Shown here piece after piece: positions 24,063 through 32,129 of a DNA stretch of 52,174 bases. This DNA is from a virus: the IMG/VR virus record IMGVR_UViG_3300025889_000166, positions 1 through 52,174 of that record; one strand, written 5' to 3'. Positions within the stretch are counted from its first letter, which is position 1. The number at the start of each line of letters is the position of its first letter. The notes under the pieces are model-generated. The model was given only the letters and a program-made list of their open reading frames with translations, ran no database searches and was not told where the DNA came from. The position numbers and the translations under genes were made by a program.

Positions 24063-25242
24063 GGTCGGTAGCCTGTTCTCAGGGATCGGAGGATTGGAGC
24101 TTGGCCTAGAGCGGGCAGGGATGGAGGTGGTGTTCCAAGCCGAATACGACAAACAACCGCGTCGGGTGCTCGCGAGGCACTGGCCCGACGTCCACAGATA
24201 CGAGGATGTGCATGATGTCAGGATTTCACGAGAACTTGTCCGCGAGCGTAACGACGGAGTCGATAGCGAAGGCTCTCCGCGCTGGCGCCAGCGCGAACTA
24301 TCAAGGGGTGGTCCCCGGAATGGTGGAGGACCGACAGCCAATGCCGGACCAGTTGACGTTATTTGCGGAGGATTCCCGTGCCAAGATTACAGCGTTGCAG
24401 GAAAGCGCGGCGGCTTGGCTGGAGACCGTGGCGCGCTCTGGTGGGAAATGCACCGGATCGTTGCTGAGCAGCGCCCCACGTGGGTTGTCGGAGAAAATGT
24501 GTCTGGCCTCCTCTCATCGAACGGAGGAGCCGACTTCCGTACCATCATCGCCTCGCTTGTACAACTCGGGTATGGCGTCACATGGGCTACTATGGACAGC
24601 CAATACTTCGGAGTGGCGCAACGACGGAGACGCCTGTTCATTATCGGACATTCTGGAGGAGTCCCCAGACCCGAAATACTCGCTATCTCCGAGGGCTTGT
24701 TCGGGCATCCTGCGCCGAGCAGAGAAGAGGGGCCGGGTGCTGCCGAAGGCGTTGAGGCTCGCACTTACAGCAAGACAACAGCACAACCAGACTACGACAA
24801 TTGGGACGCAGCAGCAGTGAACCGAACGCTATCAACCTTCGAGAACGCGAGCGATGTGCGGGCGAGCACGATAGTCCTCGCAGGTGACGGTGCCAACGCA
24901 GAGATCACCACGGACTCGTCACCGGGGCTGGGTCCGACGCTGAAGGTGGGGTCCGGTATCGGGATTACCACGATCCCTCGCCGCCTCACCCCGAAAGAGT
25001 GCGAACGCCTACAAGGCTTCCCAGACGGTTGGACAGCACGATACGACGACGGGACAAAAGTAGCTGACGGCCCACGATATCGGATGCTCGGCAACGCGGT
25101 AACTGTGAGCGTGGCTGAATGGATCGGGAGACGAATCATGCAAGCCGAGAAACAAGACAGGGCGCGGATAGGATTCGACGCTTCGCAAGACTCGCAAGAG
25201 AACGGAGCGGACCCCGGTTCGACTCTGGGCGCGTCCATGTAG
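24055..25242 (+). CDS. dcm: DNA (cytosine-5) methyltransferase
   Basis: A 395-residue enzyme that transfers a methyl group from S-adenosylmethionine to C5 of cytosine in a specific site. Motif I is LFSGIGG (about residues 7-13), the catalytic Cys is in GGFPCQ (C109), the ENV motif is at 147-149, QRRRRLFIIG is motif VIII (about 189-198), and RMLGNAV (motif X) is near the end. The start at 24055 is preferred by distance from the AGAGG box; 24046 and 24028 are also in frame. The gene hosts a long overlapping frame at 24206-24820. Confidence 0.85.
   Translation: MLRVGSLFSGIGGLELGLERAGMEVVFQAEYDKQPRRVLARHWPDVHRYEDVHDVRISRELVRERNDGVDSEGSPRWRQRELSRGGPRNGGGPTANAGPVDVICGGFPCQDYSVAGKRGGLAGDRGALWWEMHRIVAEQRPTWVVGENVSGLLSSNGGADFRTIIASLVQLGYGVTWATMDSQYFGVAQRRRRLFIIGHSGGVPRPEILAISEGLFGHPAPSREEGPGAAEGVEARTYSKTTAQPDYDNWDAAAVNRTLSTFENASDVRASTIVLAGDGANAEITTDSSPGLGPTLKVGSGIGITTIPRRLTPKECERLQGFPDGWTARYDDGTKVADGPRYRMLGNAVTVSVAEWIGRRIMQAEKQDRARIGFDASQDSQENGADPGSTLGASM
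24206..24820 (+). CDS. Candidate overprinted gene nested in the cytosine methyltransferase gene
   Basis: A 204-codon frame lying entirely inside the methyltransferase gene, shifted by +1. The product does not look random: it has QLTLF (a beta-clamp-motif look-alike) followed by AEDSRAKITALQESAAAWLE, then NTSEWRNDGDACSLSDILEE, then LSPRACSGILRRAEKRG and LPKALRLAL. I recall similar endings in separately annotated phage hypothetical proteins. Some of this similarity could be imposed by conserved methyltransferase motifs in the other frame, so the gene is a candidate only. Confidence 0.35.
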   Translation: MCMMSGFHENLSASVTTESIAKALRAGASANYQGVVPGMVEDRQPMPDQLTLFAEDSRAKITALQESAAAWLETVARSGGKCTGSLLSSAPRGLSEKMCLASSHRTEEPTSVPSSPRLYNSGMASHGLLWTANTSEWRNDGDACSLSDILEESPDPKYSLSPRACSGILRRAEKRGRVLPKALRLALTARQQHNQTTTIGTQQQ

Positions 25243-25398
25243 AACAGGCTCGGGAAGCGCGTCTGATATGTCATGCAGAGCTTAACCGTGGGACGCGCAC
25301 GGCACGGGGGTGGTTCCTCGGTAGCCATAAGACAGCGCAGCCCTCGTCAGCTTCGGCGGGCGGGGGCTTCGCACTTCACAGAACCCACTCGCGCGTCC
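25229..25398. promoter_or_regulatory. Cluster of GCGCGTCC octamers before terminase (possible packaging or regulatory site)
   Basis: GCGCGTCC occurs at 25229-25236 and 25391-25398, GCGCGTCT at 25257-25264, and the reverse complement GGACGCGC at 25291-25298. The second and third can pair as a 7-bp stem with a 28-base loop. The cluster straddles the only sizeable gap between the DNA-metabolism genes and the terminase genes, where pac or cos sites are often found. Function is inferred from position. Confidence 0.35.
25339..25368 (+). terminator. Terminator-like hairpin at the early/late boundary
   Basis: AGCCCTCGTC (25339-25348) pairs with GGCGGGGGCT (25359-25368) in a 10-bp stem with two G-T pairs and a TTCGG-containing loop. 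There is no proper T run after it. The outer stem sequence is the same as in the better terminator at 34019. It may end early transcripts before the terminase genes. Confidence 0.45.
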
Positions 25399-25439
25399 TA
25401 CCTTTGAGACTCAACCCAACCCCAACACGGAACGGGTGG

Positions 25440-26111
25440 ATGAGTCCTAAGAAGCACAAGCTCGACCACGAGAACGATCTCTGGCTCCAGCAGCCGGGAG
25501 AGAGCCCGCAAGCCTACGAGGCGTTCTGCACGTTTCGCGACCTGCCGCGTCAGAGGCGCACGCAGAATCTCGTTGCCTTGAGGTTGGGAAAGAGCGGGAC
25601 GATCATAAACCGATGGGCGCAACGCTGGTCATGGCACGATCGCGTCCTGCCGTGGGACCGCGAGGACGACCGCGTGGTCCTCGAAGAGCATTGGGACCGC
25701 CTGCGCGAAATGTCTGCGCGACAGTCTGACGAGGCGATGACGATGGCCTCGACTTTGATGGAGCCAGCGAGAGCGATCCAGAAGCTGATGCTCGAACAGC
25801 CTGACGCTTTCTATGATTATTTTATGGCCGACGATGGCGAGGGCGGCAGGGTGCTCGACTTCGACCGACTCGACCGCGTGCTTCACATGGTCTACACGTC
25901 GGCGCGGTATCTGCCGATGATCGCTGAGATGGAGCACAGGGCGCGAGGTATCCGTGGCGAGGTGGTCGAGCAGGAGTTCGGGAGCCAGCACGCCTCGCCG
26001 GTCGTCGGTCGCATCGAAGTCGGGCGCGACACCGCTGCCGCTTCTGAGTTATTCGCCAAGCTGGTCGGGCGCACCGCTCCGCAGATCGCTGTCAGTGATC
26101 GCGCTGGCTGA
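25440..26111 (+). CDS. terS: Terminase small subunit (putative)
   Basis: A 223-residue protein directly upstream of, and overlapping, the large terminase gene. The N-terminal region has a helix-turn-helix look: EAFCTFRDLPRQRRTQNLVA, then GTIINRWAQRWSWHDRV, a pattern seen in phage small terminases that bind packaging sites. The middle is helical (oligomerisation) and the C-terminus is Ala/Thr-rich. The assigned ATG has only a weak ribosome-binding site; the frame stays open far upstream. Confidence 0.7.
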   Translation: MSPKKHKLDHENDLWLQQPGESPQAYEAFCTFRDLPRQRRTQNLVALRLGKSGTIINRWAQRWSWHDRVLPWDREDDRVVLEEHWDRLREMSARQSDEAMTMASTLMEPARAIQKLMLEQPDAFYDYFMADDGEGGRVLDFDRLDRVLHMVYTSARYLPMIAEMEHRARGIRGEVVEQEFGSQHASPVVGRIEVGRDTAAASELFAKLVGRTAPQIAVSDRAG

Positions 26112-27588
26112 CATTGATGACGCGGTGCTCGCTCGCAGCTACCCTGCGGGCTTCGCCCGTTATGCGAGCTTCGGGAAATGGGAGATCGCGGATCACCTGC
26201 TGCTGATTCAAGCCTACCTGTTAGAGCTTGTTTACGGAGACATCGACAACCTCATCATCTCCATGCCGCCACGGCACGGGAAGTCGATGTTCGTGAGCAC
26301 GTATTTCCCATGCTGGTATCTGGGCACGCACCCAAATCACAACGTCATCCTCGCGTCATACGAGGCAGGGCTCGCGTCGATGTTCGGGGGACGTGTCCGC
26401 GATCTGATGGCAGAGTTCGGCGCGAGTCTATGGGGCCTGCGGGTCCGACCTGACAAGCGAGCCGCGAGCGATTGGGAGCTAGTCGGCAAAGGCGCGGACG
26501 GCACGCCGGTCGTCGGCGGCATGAGATCAGCAGGCGTCGGGTCGGGTGTTACAGGACGAGGCGCGAACCTCGTCATCATCGACGACCCCGTGAAAGACGC
26601 GGAGCAGGCGCAGAGCGAGAGGTATCGGCAGCGGGTCTGGGACTGGTATCTCGCCACGCTGTTCACACGTCGCGAACCCGGCTGCAAGCAGTTGTGTGTG
26701 ATGACTCGCTGGCATGAGGACGATCTGGCTGGACGGCTCAAGGATCGGGCCGAGGAGCAGGCGGGCATCCAGTGGCACGAACTCTCTCTTCCCGCAATCG
26801 CTGAGGAGAAAGACGAGGGCGACGAACTCGGGCGCTCGCTCAACGATGTTCTATGGCCGGAACGCTGGCCGATCGACCAGTTGGAAACGGTACGCGGTAC
26901 CATGTCGGCCTACTGGTTCGGGGCGCTGTATCAGCAGCGACCGGCACCAGCCGAGGGTAACATCTTCCGGCGCGACTGGTGGAGGTTCTGGGTGCCGCCA
27001 GAGCTAGAGGGCAAGCTGCCGCCTGTGCGCCTGTCGGGTACAGACAAAGCCGCTGAGGTCATTGTGCGTCCCGAGATGCAGCGCGTGGCGCAGTCGTGGG
27101 ATCTGACCTTCAAGAAGGGCGAGGACACCGCGTTCGTCGTCGGGCAGACGTGGGGGCGAGCAGGGCCTGACGCTTACCTGCTCGACGAGGACCGCGCTCG
27201 TCGTAGCTTCCCCGAGACTGTCGATGCCGTGCGCTCGTTCGCGCAGCGATGGGATGAGGTGTCGGCTATCTGGATCGAAGACGCGGCAAACGCGCAGGCA
27301 ACGATGGCGGTCTTGGCTGGCGAGGTGCCGGGGATGATCCCGGTGCGTGTTGAGGGCAGCAAGGAGGATCGTGCTCTGGCGATCAGCGCGTACCCGGAGG
27401 CGGGCAACGTCGTCCTGCCACATCCTGCGGTCGCTCCGTGGGTGGTCGATTATATTGAGGAACTCGCTAGTTTCCCTAATGGCCGATACGCAGACCGTGT
27501 GGATTGCACGAGTCAGGCGCTCCGCAGAATATTTACGACGGAGGAGAAGAAGCGCCTCGTCTGGGGGAAGCGACATCATCGGAGGTAG
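26095..27588 (+). CDS. terL: Terminase large subunit
   Basis: A 497-residue packaging motor; the GTG start overlaps the small-subunit gene by 17 bases. ATPase: Walker A PPRHGKS (58-64), Walker B VIIDD (160-164), coupling motif LCVMTRW (200-206). The nuclease domain begins with SWDLTFK (D336), then WIEDAAN (about 393-399), and a DRVD cluster near residue 465, giving the three acidic metal sites of the RNase-H-like fold. It cuts and translocates phage DNA into the prohead. The length is normal for the family. Confidence 0.9.
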   Translation: MIALADIDDAVLARSYPAGFARYASFGKWEIADHLLLIQAYLLELVYGDIDNLIISMPPRHGKSMFVSTYFPCWYLGTHPNHNVILASYEAGLASMFGGRVRDLMAEFGASLWGLRVRPDKRAASDWELVGKGADGTPVVGGMRSAGVGSGVTGRGANLVIIDDPVKDAEQAQSERYRQRVWDWYLATLFTRREPGCKQLCVMTRWHEDDLAGRLKDRAEEQAGIQWHELSLPAIAEEKDEGDELGRSLNDVLWPERWPIDQLETVRGTMSAYWFGALYQQRPAPAEGNIFRRDWWRFWVPPELEGKLPPVRLSGTDKAAEVIVRPEMQRVAQSWDLTFKKGEDTAFVVGQTWGRAGPDAYLLDEDRARRSFPETVDAVRSFAQRWDEVSAIWIEDAANAQATMAVLAGEVPGMIPVRVEGSKEDRALAISAYPEAGNVVLPHPAVAPWVVDYIEELASFPNGRYADRVDCTSQALRRIFTTEEKKRLVWGKRHHRR

Positions 27589-27591
27589 GAC

Positions 27592-28920
27592 ATGGCAGTC
27601 GGTATGATGCGGGCGCTAGGCGATTTGGCGACCCGCATGGGCATCTCGGGCAAGCTCGGGCAGACCTACAAAGGCGACCGGGATCTATACACGACATTCG
27701 GGTATCGTCGTGACCCCGACTTCAACACGTATCTCGACTACTACCTGCGCGGCGACATCGCTGCGCGTGTCGTGGATATGGCACCGAAGGCGTCGTGGCG
27801 ACACGCTCCGATCGTGAGAGCCTACGGAGACGACGGTGGCGCGTTCGGTGACACGATCGCGATGCTCGACGACCGAGTGCGTTGTTGGCATCACCTGTCG
27901 CGCTTGGACGAGATCAGCGGCATCGGTCAGTTCGGGGTGGTGCTGATCGGGACGCGAGGCGGGCCGGTCACACAAGAGCCGGTCGGCCTGACTTCGCCCG
28001 AGGACATCATGTACCTGCGGGCATACCATCAAGGCTCGGTCGAGATCAAGGAGTGGGAGGAGGACACCACCTCGTCGCGCTACGGACTGCCGAAGGTCTA
28101 CGAGATCCAGATGCAAGGCACGACGACCGACTCCTCCTCACGCACGACGACAAACCCGTCCCTGCTCGTGCCGTGGCAGCGGATCATCCACGTGGCCGAG
28201 CAGACGATTGAGGATCAAGTCTACGGACAGCCGAGACTCGCTCGCGTGCTCAACCGAGTCGATGATCTCAGCAAGGTTCTCGGCGCGTCAGCCGAGTTGT
28301 ACTGGCAGAACATCGCGGGTATATGGCACGCCAACGTCGGCGCAGACATCGACGTGTCCGACGAGGATCTCGAAGCGTTTGAGGACGACATTCTCGCGGC
28401 TCGGCATGGCCTTACCCGACTCATCCAGACGCGAGGCGTGGACCTCGACGCGATCACTGGAGCGCCTGTCGATCCGCGTGGCGTGTACGACTCGCTGCGT
28501 CAGGTGATCTCTGCGGCTGCGGACATCCCCGAACGTGTCCTGTTCGGTAGTGAGCGCGGCCAGCTTGCCGCCGACCAAGATCAGCGCGAGTGGCAGGCAC
28601 GCATCGCGTCAAGACAAGAGCAGCACGTCGAGCCGAACATCGTGCGTGCGTTCATCGACCGGCTGATCGACTTGGGCGCGATTGAGACGCCCGCAGACGG
28701 CTACGATGTGATGTGGCCTCCGATCGATGCGCCATCGACGGCAGACCGCGCAGAGACGGCTCAGAAGTTCGCAGACGCGATCGCGAAGGTTGCGCCAGCG
28801 GGCGCAGCGGATCTCGTCATGCCGTCGTGGGAGTTCCGGCAGCACGTGCTCGGGCTCGACCCGGTGCCGCCTGAGATGCCCGAAGGCTTCGATCTGATGA
28901 TCGACGATGAGGAGGACTAG
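27592..28920 (+). CDS. Portal protein (DUF1073-like)
   Basis: A 442-residue protein directly after the large terminase. The N-terminus (RDPDFNTYLDYYLRGDIAARVVDMAPKASWRH) and the middle (QVYGQPRLARVLNRVDDL, GTRGG, SERGQLAADQDQREWQARI) match the DUF1073/Mu gp29-like portal family. It would form the dodecameric ring through which DNA enters and leaves. It lacks the extra C-terminal domain found in some DUF1073 proteins and ends in an acidic tail. Confidence 0.8.
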   Translation: MAVGMMRALGDLATRMGISGKLGQTYKGDRDLYTTFGYRRDPDFNTYLDYYLRGDIAARVVDMAPKASWRHAPIVRAYGDDGGAFGDTIAMLDDRVRCWHHLSRLDEISGIGQFGVVLIGTRGGPVTQEPVGLTSPEDIMYLRAYHQGSVEIKEWEEDTTSSRYGLPKVYEIQMQGTTTDSSSRTTTNPSLLVPWQRIIHVAEQTIEDQVYGQPRLARVLNRVDDLSKVLGASAELYWQNIAGIWHANVGADIDVSDEDLEAFEDDILAARHGLTRLIQTRGVDLDAITGAPVDPRGVYDSLRQVISAAADIPERVLFGSERGQLAADQDQREWQARIASRQEQHVEPNIVRAFIDRLIDLGAIETPADGYDVMWPPIDAPSTADRAETAQKFADAIAKVAPAGAADLVMPSWEFRQHVLGLDPVPPEMPEGFDLMIDDEED

Positions 28921-29100
28921 GTGCCGCTCTATCACTACACCTGCACAAGCTGCGGCAAGAGTCTGGAAGCCTTGCGACCTATCAACCAACGCAACGAGCT
29001 ACCGCGCTGCTCATGCGGCAGTGTGATGGAACGGGCAGGGATCGAACTACAGAAGCGACCCCGCGTGCAGGGCGGCACGTCGATCAAGTACCGGAACTGA
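28921..29100 (+). CDS. FmdB-like zinc-ribbon protein
   Basis: A 59-residue protein with a GTG start directly after the portal stop (GGAGGACTAG supplies the ribosome-binding site). It begins PLYHYTCTSCGK and continues to CSCGS, the FmdB-type zinc ribbon pattern (Y-x-C-x-x-C ... C-x-C-G). FmdB proteins are small putative regulators; in phages they are often near structural genes, and their function is unknown. Confidence 0.7.
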   Translation: MPLYHYTCTSCGKSLEALRPINQRNELPRCSCGSVMERAGIELQKRPRVQGGTSIKYRN

Positions 29101-29109
29101 GGATGCTAG

Positions 29110-29304
29110 ATGTCAGCATGGCACACGCGGACCTACACCGACCCATCGACCGGCGAGATCGTAGCGCGGTACGTCAGCCTCGACGGCGAACTCTGGATGC
29201 AGGCGCTCACCGATGATGATGTCGTTAAGCGTGAGGAGTCGCGGCGGTCTGTCCGCAGCGCAGCACCTCAAGCGGATCAGGGCGAGCGCCCAGCACAGGA
29301 CTGA
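29110..29304 (+). CDS. Small head-region protein, hypothetical
   Basis: A 64-residue protein starting nine bases after the FmdB-like gene. It begins with a beta-hairpin-like segment (TRTYTDPSTGEIVARYVSLD) and ends in a charged tail. It overlaps the minor head protein start by about 90 bases in another frame, which lowers confidence that its whole length is used. Confidence 0.5.
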   Translation: MSAWHTRTYTDPSTGEIVARYVSLDGELWMQALTDDDVVKREESRRSVRSAAPQADQGERPAQD

Positions 29305-30115
29305 CCCGTCAGGTACATCGGGGATCGTCCGGTCATATCAAGCGGACCTGAAGCGTCGATGGGCTCGGATCGAATCGCTGATCTGGCAGACGCTCGTCAG
29401 GAACGATGCGCTCAACCCGCTGCCCCGTGCGGCGGCGAATCCGGCGCGACGGTTCCCGAGCGATCCCGGCCTCCAGAACGAGGCATTCATGGCGTGGCTG
29501 AACAACGCGCTAGACGACGAGGTACTCGAAGTTGTGCGCGGCCCACAGGGCGCGATCACACGCAACACGCGCTGGCAGGATGTCTATGTCCGCGCAGGCT
29601 TCTCTCGTGGCGCACAGCACGCCGAGGAGGCCATGAGACGCGCAGGGATACCGTTCCCCGAGCAAACAGCCGAGCAACTGTTTCGCATCCCTACGAACGC
29701 CGCCACGCTCGCGAACCTCTACTCGCGTCAGTTCAACGAGCTTCAGGGTATCACGCAGTCGGCCAGCCAGCAGATCGGGCGCATCCTGACGCAAGGGCTC
29801 GCGACTGGTCAGGGTCCGCGTGAGATGGCTCGCGAGATGCGGCGAGCGGTGCAGACGATCGGCAGGAATCGCTCGGTCACGATGGCCCGCACAGAGATCA
29901 TCAACGCGCACGCAGAGTCTACGCTGAACCGTTACGCGGACGCAGGCGTCGATGGCGTGACCGCGCAGGCCGAGTTCCTCACAGCACAGGACGATCTCGT
30001 CTGCCCCGAGTGCCAAGCCCTAGAGACGGGCGAGGCGTTGGCGCTCGACGAGGCACGCGGGGTCATCCCCGTCCATCCGAATTGCAGGTGTGTATGGCTT
30101 CCAGTGGTAGGGTGA
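29213..30115 (+). CDS. Minor head protein (Mu F / SPP1 gp7-like)
   Basis: A 300-residue protein; the start is one of three consecutive ATGs at 29213. The C-terminal domain holds the family signature: QIGRILTQGLATGQGPREMA, then a MARTEIINAHAES stretch, CPECQALETGE and the terminal HPNCRC. It follows the portal gene as usual and probably attaches to the portal and is injected or helps assembly. The N-terminal part is helical and basic. Confidence 0.8.
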   Translation: MMMSLSVRSRGGLSAAQHLKRIRASAQHRTDPSGTSGIVRSYQADLKRRWARIESLIWQTLVRNDALNPLPRAAANPARRFPSDPGLQNEAFMAWLNNALDDEVLEVVRGPQGAITRNTRWQDVYVRAGFSRGAQHAEEAMRRAGIPFPEQTAEQLFRIPTNAATLANLYSRQFNELQGITQSASQQIGRILTQGLATGQGPREMAREMRRAVQTIGRNRSVTMARTEIINAHAESTLNRYADAGVDGVTAQAEFLTAQDDLVCPECQALETGEALALDEARGVIPVHPNCRCVWLPVVG

Positions 30116-30117
30116 CG

Positions 30118-30351
30118 ATGAGCAAACGACGGGCAGACATCGGACAGACAGCGAACGAGATCGTGGCCGAGCGGATCGTCGCGTTCCTGAATGGCTCGAA
30201 CTTCACGGGCACGATCGTCTTCAACTGCAACAGCGGACAGATCCGCAACATCGAAACGCATCACAAGACCCGCACCGACGATCTGGTCGAGGAGTACCAC
30301 AACGGGAACGGCAAGGTGGACACTGCGGAGCTTCTCGCGAAGTATTTGTGA
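30118..30351 (+). CDS. Hypothetical protein
   Basis: A 77-residue protein starting two bases after the minor head gene. It has a helical N-terminus, a short beta segment (TGTIVFNCNSGQIRNIE) and a helical C-terminus. No domain was recognised. A GC hairpin follows its stop. Confidence 0.55.
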   Translation: MSKRRADIGQTANEIVAERIVAFLNGSNFTGTIVFNCNSGQIRNIETHHKTRTDDLVEEYHNGNGKVDTAELLAKYL

Positions 30352-30359
30352 TGAACTGA

Positions 30360-30383
30360 CCGCGAGCGTGACGGCACTCGCGG
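30360..30383 (+). promoter_or_regulatory. GC-rich hairpin
   Basis: CCGCGAG (30360-30366) and CTCGCGG (30377-30383) form a perfect 7-bp stem with a 10-base loop in the 60-base gap before the metallophosphoesterase gene. No T run follows, so it is more likely an RNA stabiliser or processing site than a terminator. Confidence 0.4.
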
Positions 30384-30411
30384 CGACTCCGACTCGAAGG
30401 GTGAGGCAGCT

Positions 30412-31671
30412 ATGCCGTCAGCTTGGACAGATGAGCAGGACCAGTTCATTCGGCACCGCGTGGATCTCGGATATACCAACGCGAAGATATGGGCCGAGTT
30501 CCGAGACAGGTTCCCCGGAGAGCGATCGCTCCCGGCAGTCGCGAAGCGTCGAACGGCGCTCCAAGCAAGGTTGGATAAGCCAGCCAAACAAATCTCGGAA
30601 GACATCACGATCAACGAGGATAAAGACGACCTAGAGATACAGGTCGCAGCCTCGTGCAAGATCAAGACTGTCGATGATCTGATTGCGGCAGCGAAGATCG
30701 ACCTGACGATCTGGGATATGCGCGACGGTGAGGCTCGCTCGCATTACGTGCCGATGCGGATTAACGACGAGCCCATCGTAGTCGAGACGAGATACGTGAG
30801 GGTTCGCTTCCGCAGGAAAGCCGCTGACCTGTTCGATCTCGCGCCAGCAGTCGTCAAAATCGTGCGGCCCAAGATCGCCAGACAGCGCAAACCGACCGCA
30901 GATGTGTCGGTCCACTTCGGAGACGTTCATTACCCGCACCACGACGAGCGATGCCTGTCTATCCTGCACCAGATCCTAGAGATCACTGACCCGACCGTCG
31001 TCGTCGATCACGGTGACACGCTCGACGCCGAACAGCTCGGGCGCTGGGCGAAAGATCCTCACAACCGGGTCACGCTTGCTGACGAGATCCGCATGGGCGT
31101 TGAGCACTTCGGGCGCATCTCCTCGTTGACCCGATCGGACTGTCAGCACATCTGGCTAGAGGGCAACCACGAGGACCGACTGAGGCGCACGATCTGGGAC
31201 ATGGCCGACCGTCGTGCGGCGGGTGAGCTACTGACCCTTCCGACTGTTCGCGACGCGCTCCAGTGGGGCAGCTTGCTCGGGCTCGACTCGCTCGGCTGGG
31301 AGCAGTACCCGTACCAAGCGACACACGACCGCCGCAACTTCTGTCTGCTGTTCGACCGCATCGTCTGCAAGCACGGCGCATCGACCGGGGCGCATCCAGC
31401 ACAGGCGGAGTTCAAGAAGTACGGCAAGAGCGGCATCAGCGGACACACGCACAAGATGGCGAGCCACCATCACCGCGACTGGAACGGTCAGCTACGCTGG
31501 ACGTGCCTCGGGCTCATGGGCCGCATCCGCGAGGACTACGTGGATCACGCAGCTTGGCAGCAATCGCTCGCGGTCGTCACGTGGTCGAAAGACAAAAGCC
31601 GGTGGGGCATGGAGCACGTGCAGATCATCGACGGTGAGTGCCACTTCCGAGGCCAGCGTCTCGTCGGTTGA
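30412..31671 (+). CDS. Metallophosphoesterase with N-terminal DNA-binding-like domain
   Basis: A 419-residue protein. The first 50 residues look like a SANT/HTH-type helical domain (WTDEQDQFIRHRVDLGYT). The calcineurin-type catalytic motifs are GDVH (170-173), GDT (201-203), GNHE (251-254), KHG with His321 and GHTH (344-347), which bind two metals. The substrate is unknown; phage members hydrolyse phosphodiesters or protein phosphates in some cases. Its place between head genes and the early-type island is unusual. Promoter module 4 starts nine bases after its stop. Confidence 0.8.
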   Translation: MPSAWTDEQDQFIRHRVDLGYTNAKIWAEFRDRFPGERSLPAVAKRRTALQARLDKPAKQISEDITINEDKDDLEIQVAASCKIKTVDDLIAAAKIDLTIWDMRDGEARSHYVPMRINDEPIVVETRYVRVRFRRKAADLFDLAPAVVKIVRPKIARQRKPTADVSVHFGDVHYPHHDERCLSILHQILEITDPTVVVDHGDTLDAEQLGRWAKDPHNRVTLADEIRMGVEHFGRISSLTRSDCQHIWLEGNHEDRLRRTIWDMADRRAAGELLTLPTVRDALQWGSLLGLDSLGWEQYPYQATHDRRNFCLLFDRIVCKHGASTGAHPAQAEFKKYGKSGISGHTHKMASHHHRDWNGQLRWTCLGLMGRIREDYVDHAAWQQSLAVVTWSKDKSRWGMEHVQIIDGECHFRGQRLVG

Positions 31672-31679
31672 AACAGGGT

Positions 31680-31720
31680 GTTGACATCCTCAACAGTATG
31701 CTTAAGTTGATACCATCAAC
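31680..31720 (+). promoter_or_regulatory. Promoter/operator module, copy 4
   Basis: -35 TTGACA at 31681-31686, 16-bp spacer, -10 TAAGTT at 31703-31708. Operators GTTGACATCCTCAAC (31680-31694) and GTTGATACCATCAAC (31706-31720) both have perfect arms and are 26 bp apart. The leader has CCACCACTAAGGAGAT before the ATG at 31744. Confidence 0.85.
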
Positions 31721-31743
31721 ACACCACCACTAAGGAGATCACG

Positions 31744-31920
31744 ATGACGAACCCGACCGCTAGCCAGACCGAGCAGATGAACTTTGAGATGTTCTGCGAG
31801 CTTTGCTGGAGGATTCACCTGCGCGATGGTGGCACGGTGCGCGAGGCGATGGACACGGCGCTAGAGATGATGGTGGAGACTGCTCGCGAAATGGTCGCCA
31901 AGGCCGAGGGAGGCAACTGA
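31744..31920 (+). CDS. Island gene, small hypothetical protein
   Basis: A 58-residue acidic, helical protein with many Met and Glu, first gene under promoter module 4. It ends in AKAEGGN, a tail shared with two other island proteins; the codons for EGGN contain the ribosome-binding site GGGAGG of the next gene. No family was recognised. Confidence 0.6.
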   Translation: MTNPTASQTEQMNFEMFCELCWRIHLRDGGTVREAMDTALEMMVETAREMVAKAEGGN

Positions 31921-31921
31921 G

Positions 31922-32128
31922 ATGAGCACCCCCCGAGTCACTTCCGCACCGAACATCGAAGACACCGACTGCGCCACCTGCGGCAAGCTCCTCGACGCCG
32001 ACGGCGGCACCGTCTGGATCGTGGACCCAGACGGCTGGGGCAACGTCACCTGCTCGCCCGACTGCGCCGACGAGGAAGCCTACGCACTGGCTGACCTGAA
32101 CCCTGACACCAACTGGAGAGGGAACTGA
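31922..32128 (+). CDS. Island gene, zinc-ribbon-like protein
   Basis: A 68-residue acidic protein starting MST, like several island genes. It has CATCGK and CSPDC, a plausible zinc site, with Trp/Asp-rich stretches (WIVDPDGWG). It ends WRGN, with GAGAGGGAAC acting as the next ribosome-binding site. Function unknown. Confidence 0.6.
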   Translation: MSTPRVTSAPNIEDTDCATCGKLLDADGGTVWIVDPDGWGNVTCSPDCADEEAYALADLNPDTNWRGN

Positions 32129-32129
32129 G

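Noticed and set aside
25250-25330. tRNA-like stretch with a 7-bp stem
   Set aside because: The stem arms are only 28 bases apart and there is no T-loop consensus, anticodon arm of correct geometry or CCA-compatible end. Better explained by the octamer repeats.
25403-25413. TTGAGACTCAA palindrome before the terminase small subunit as another operator
   Set aside because: The arms match but the centre is three bases instead of five and there is no partner site or promoter box, so it is likely chance.
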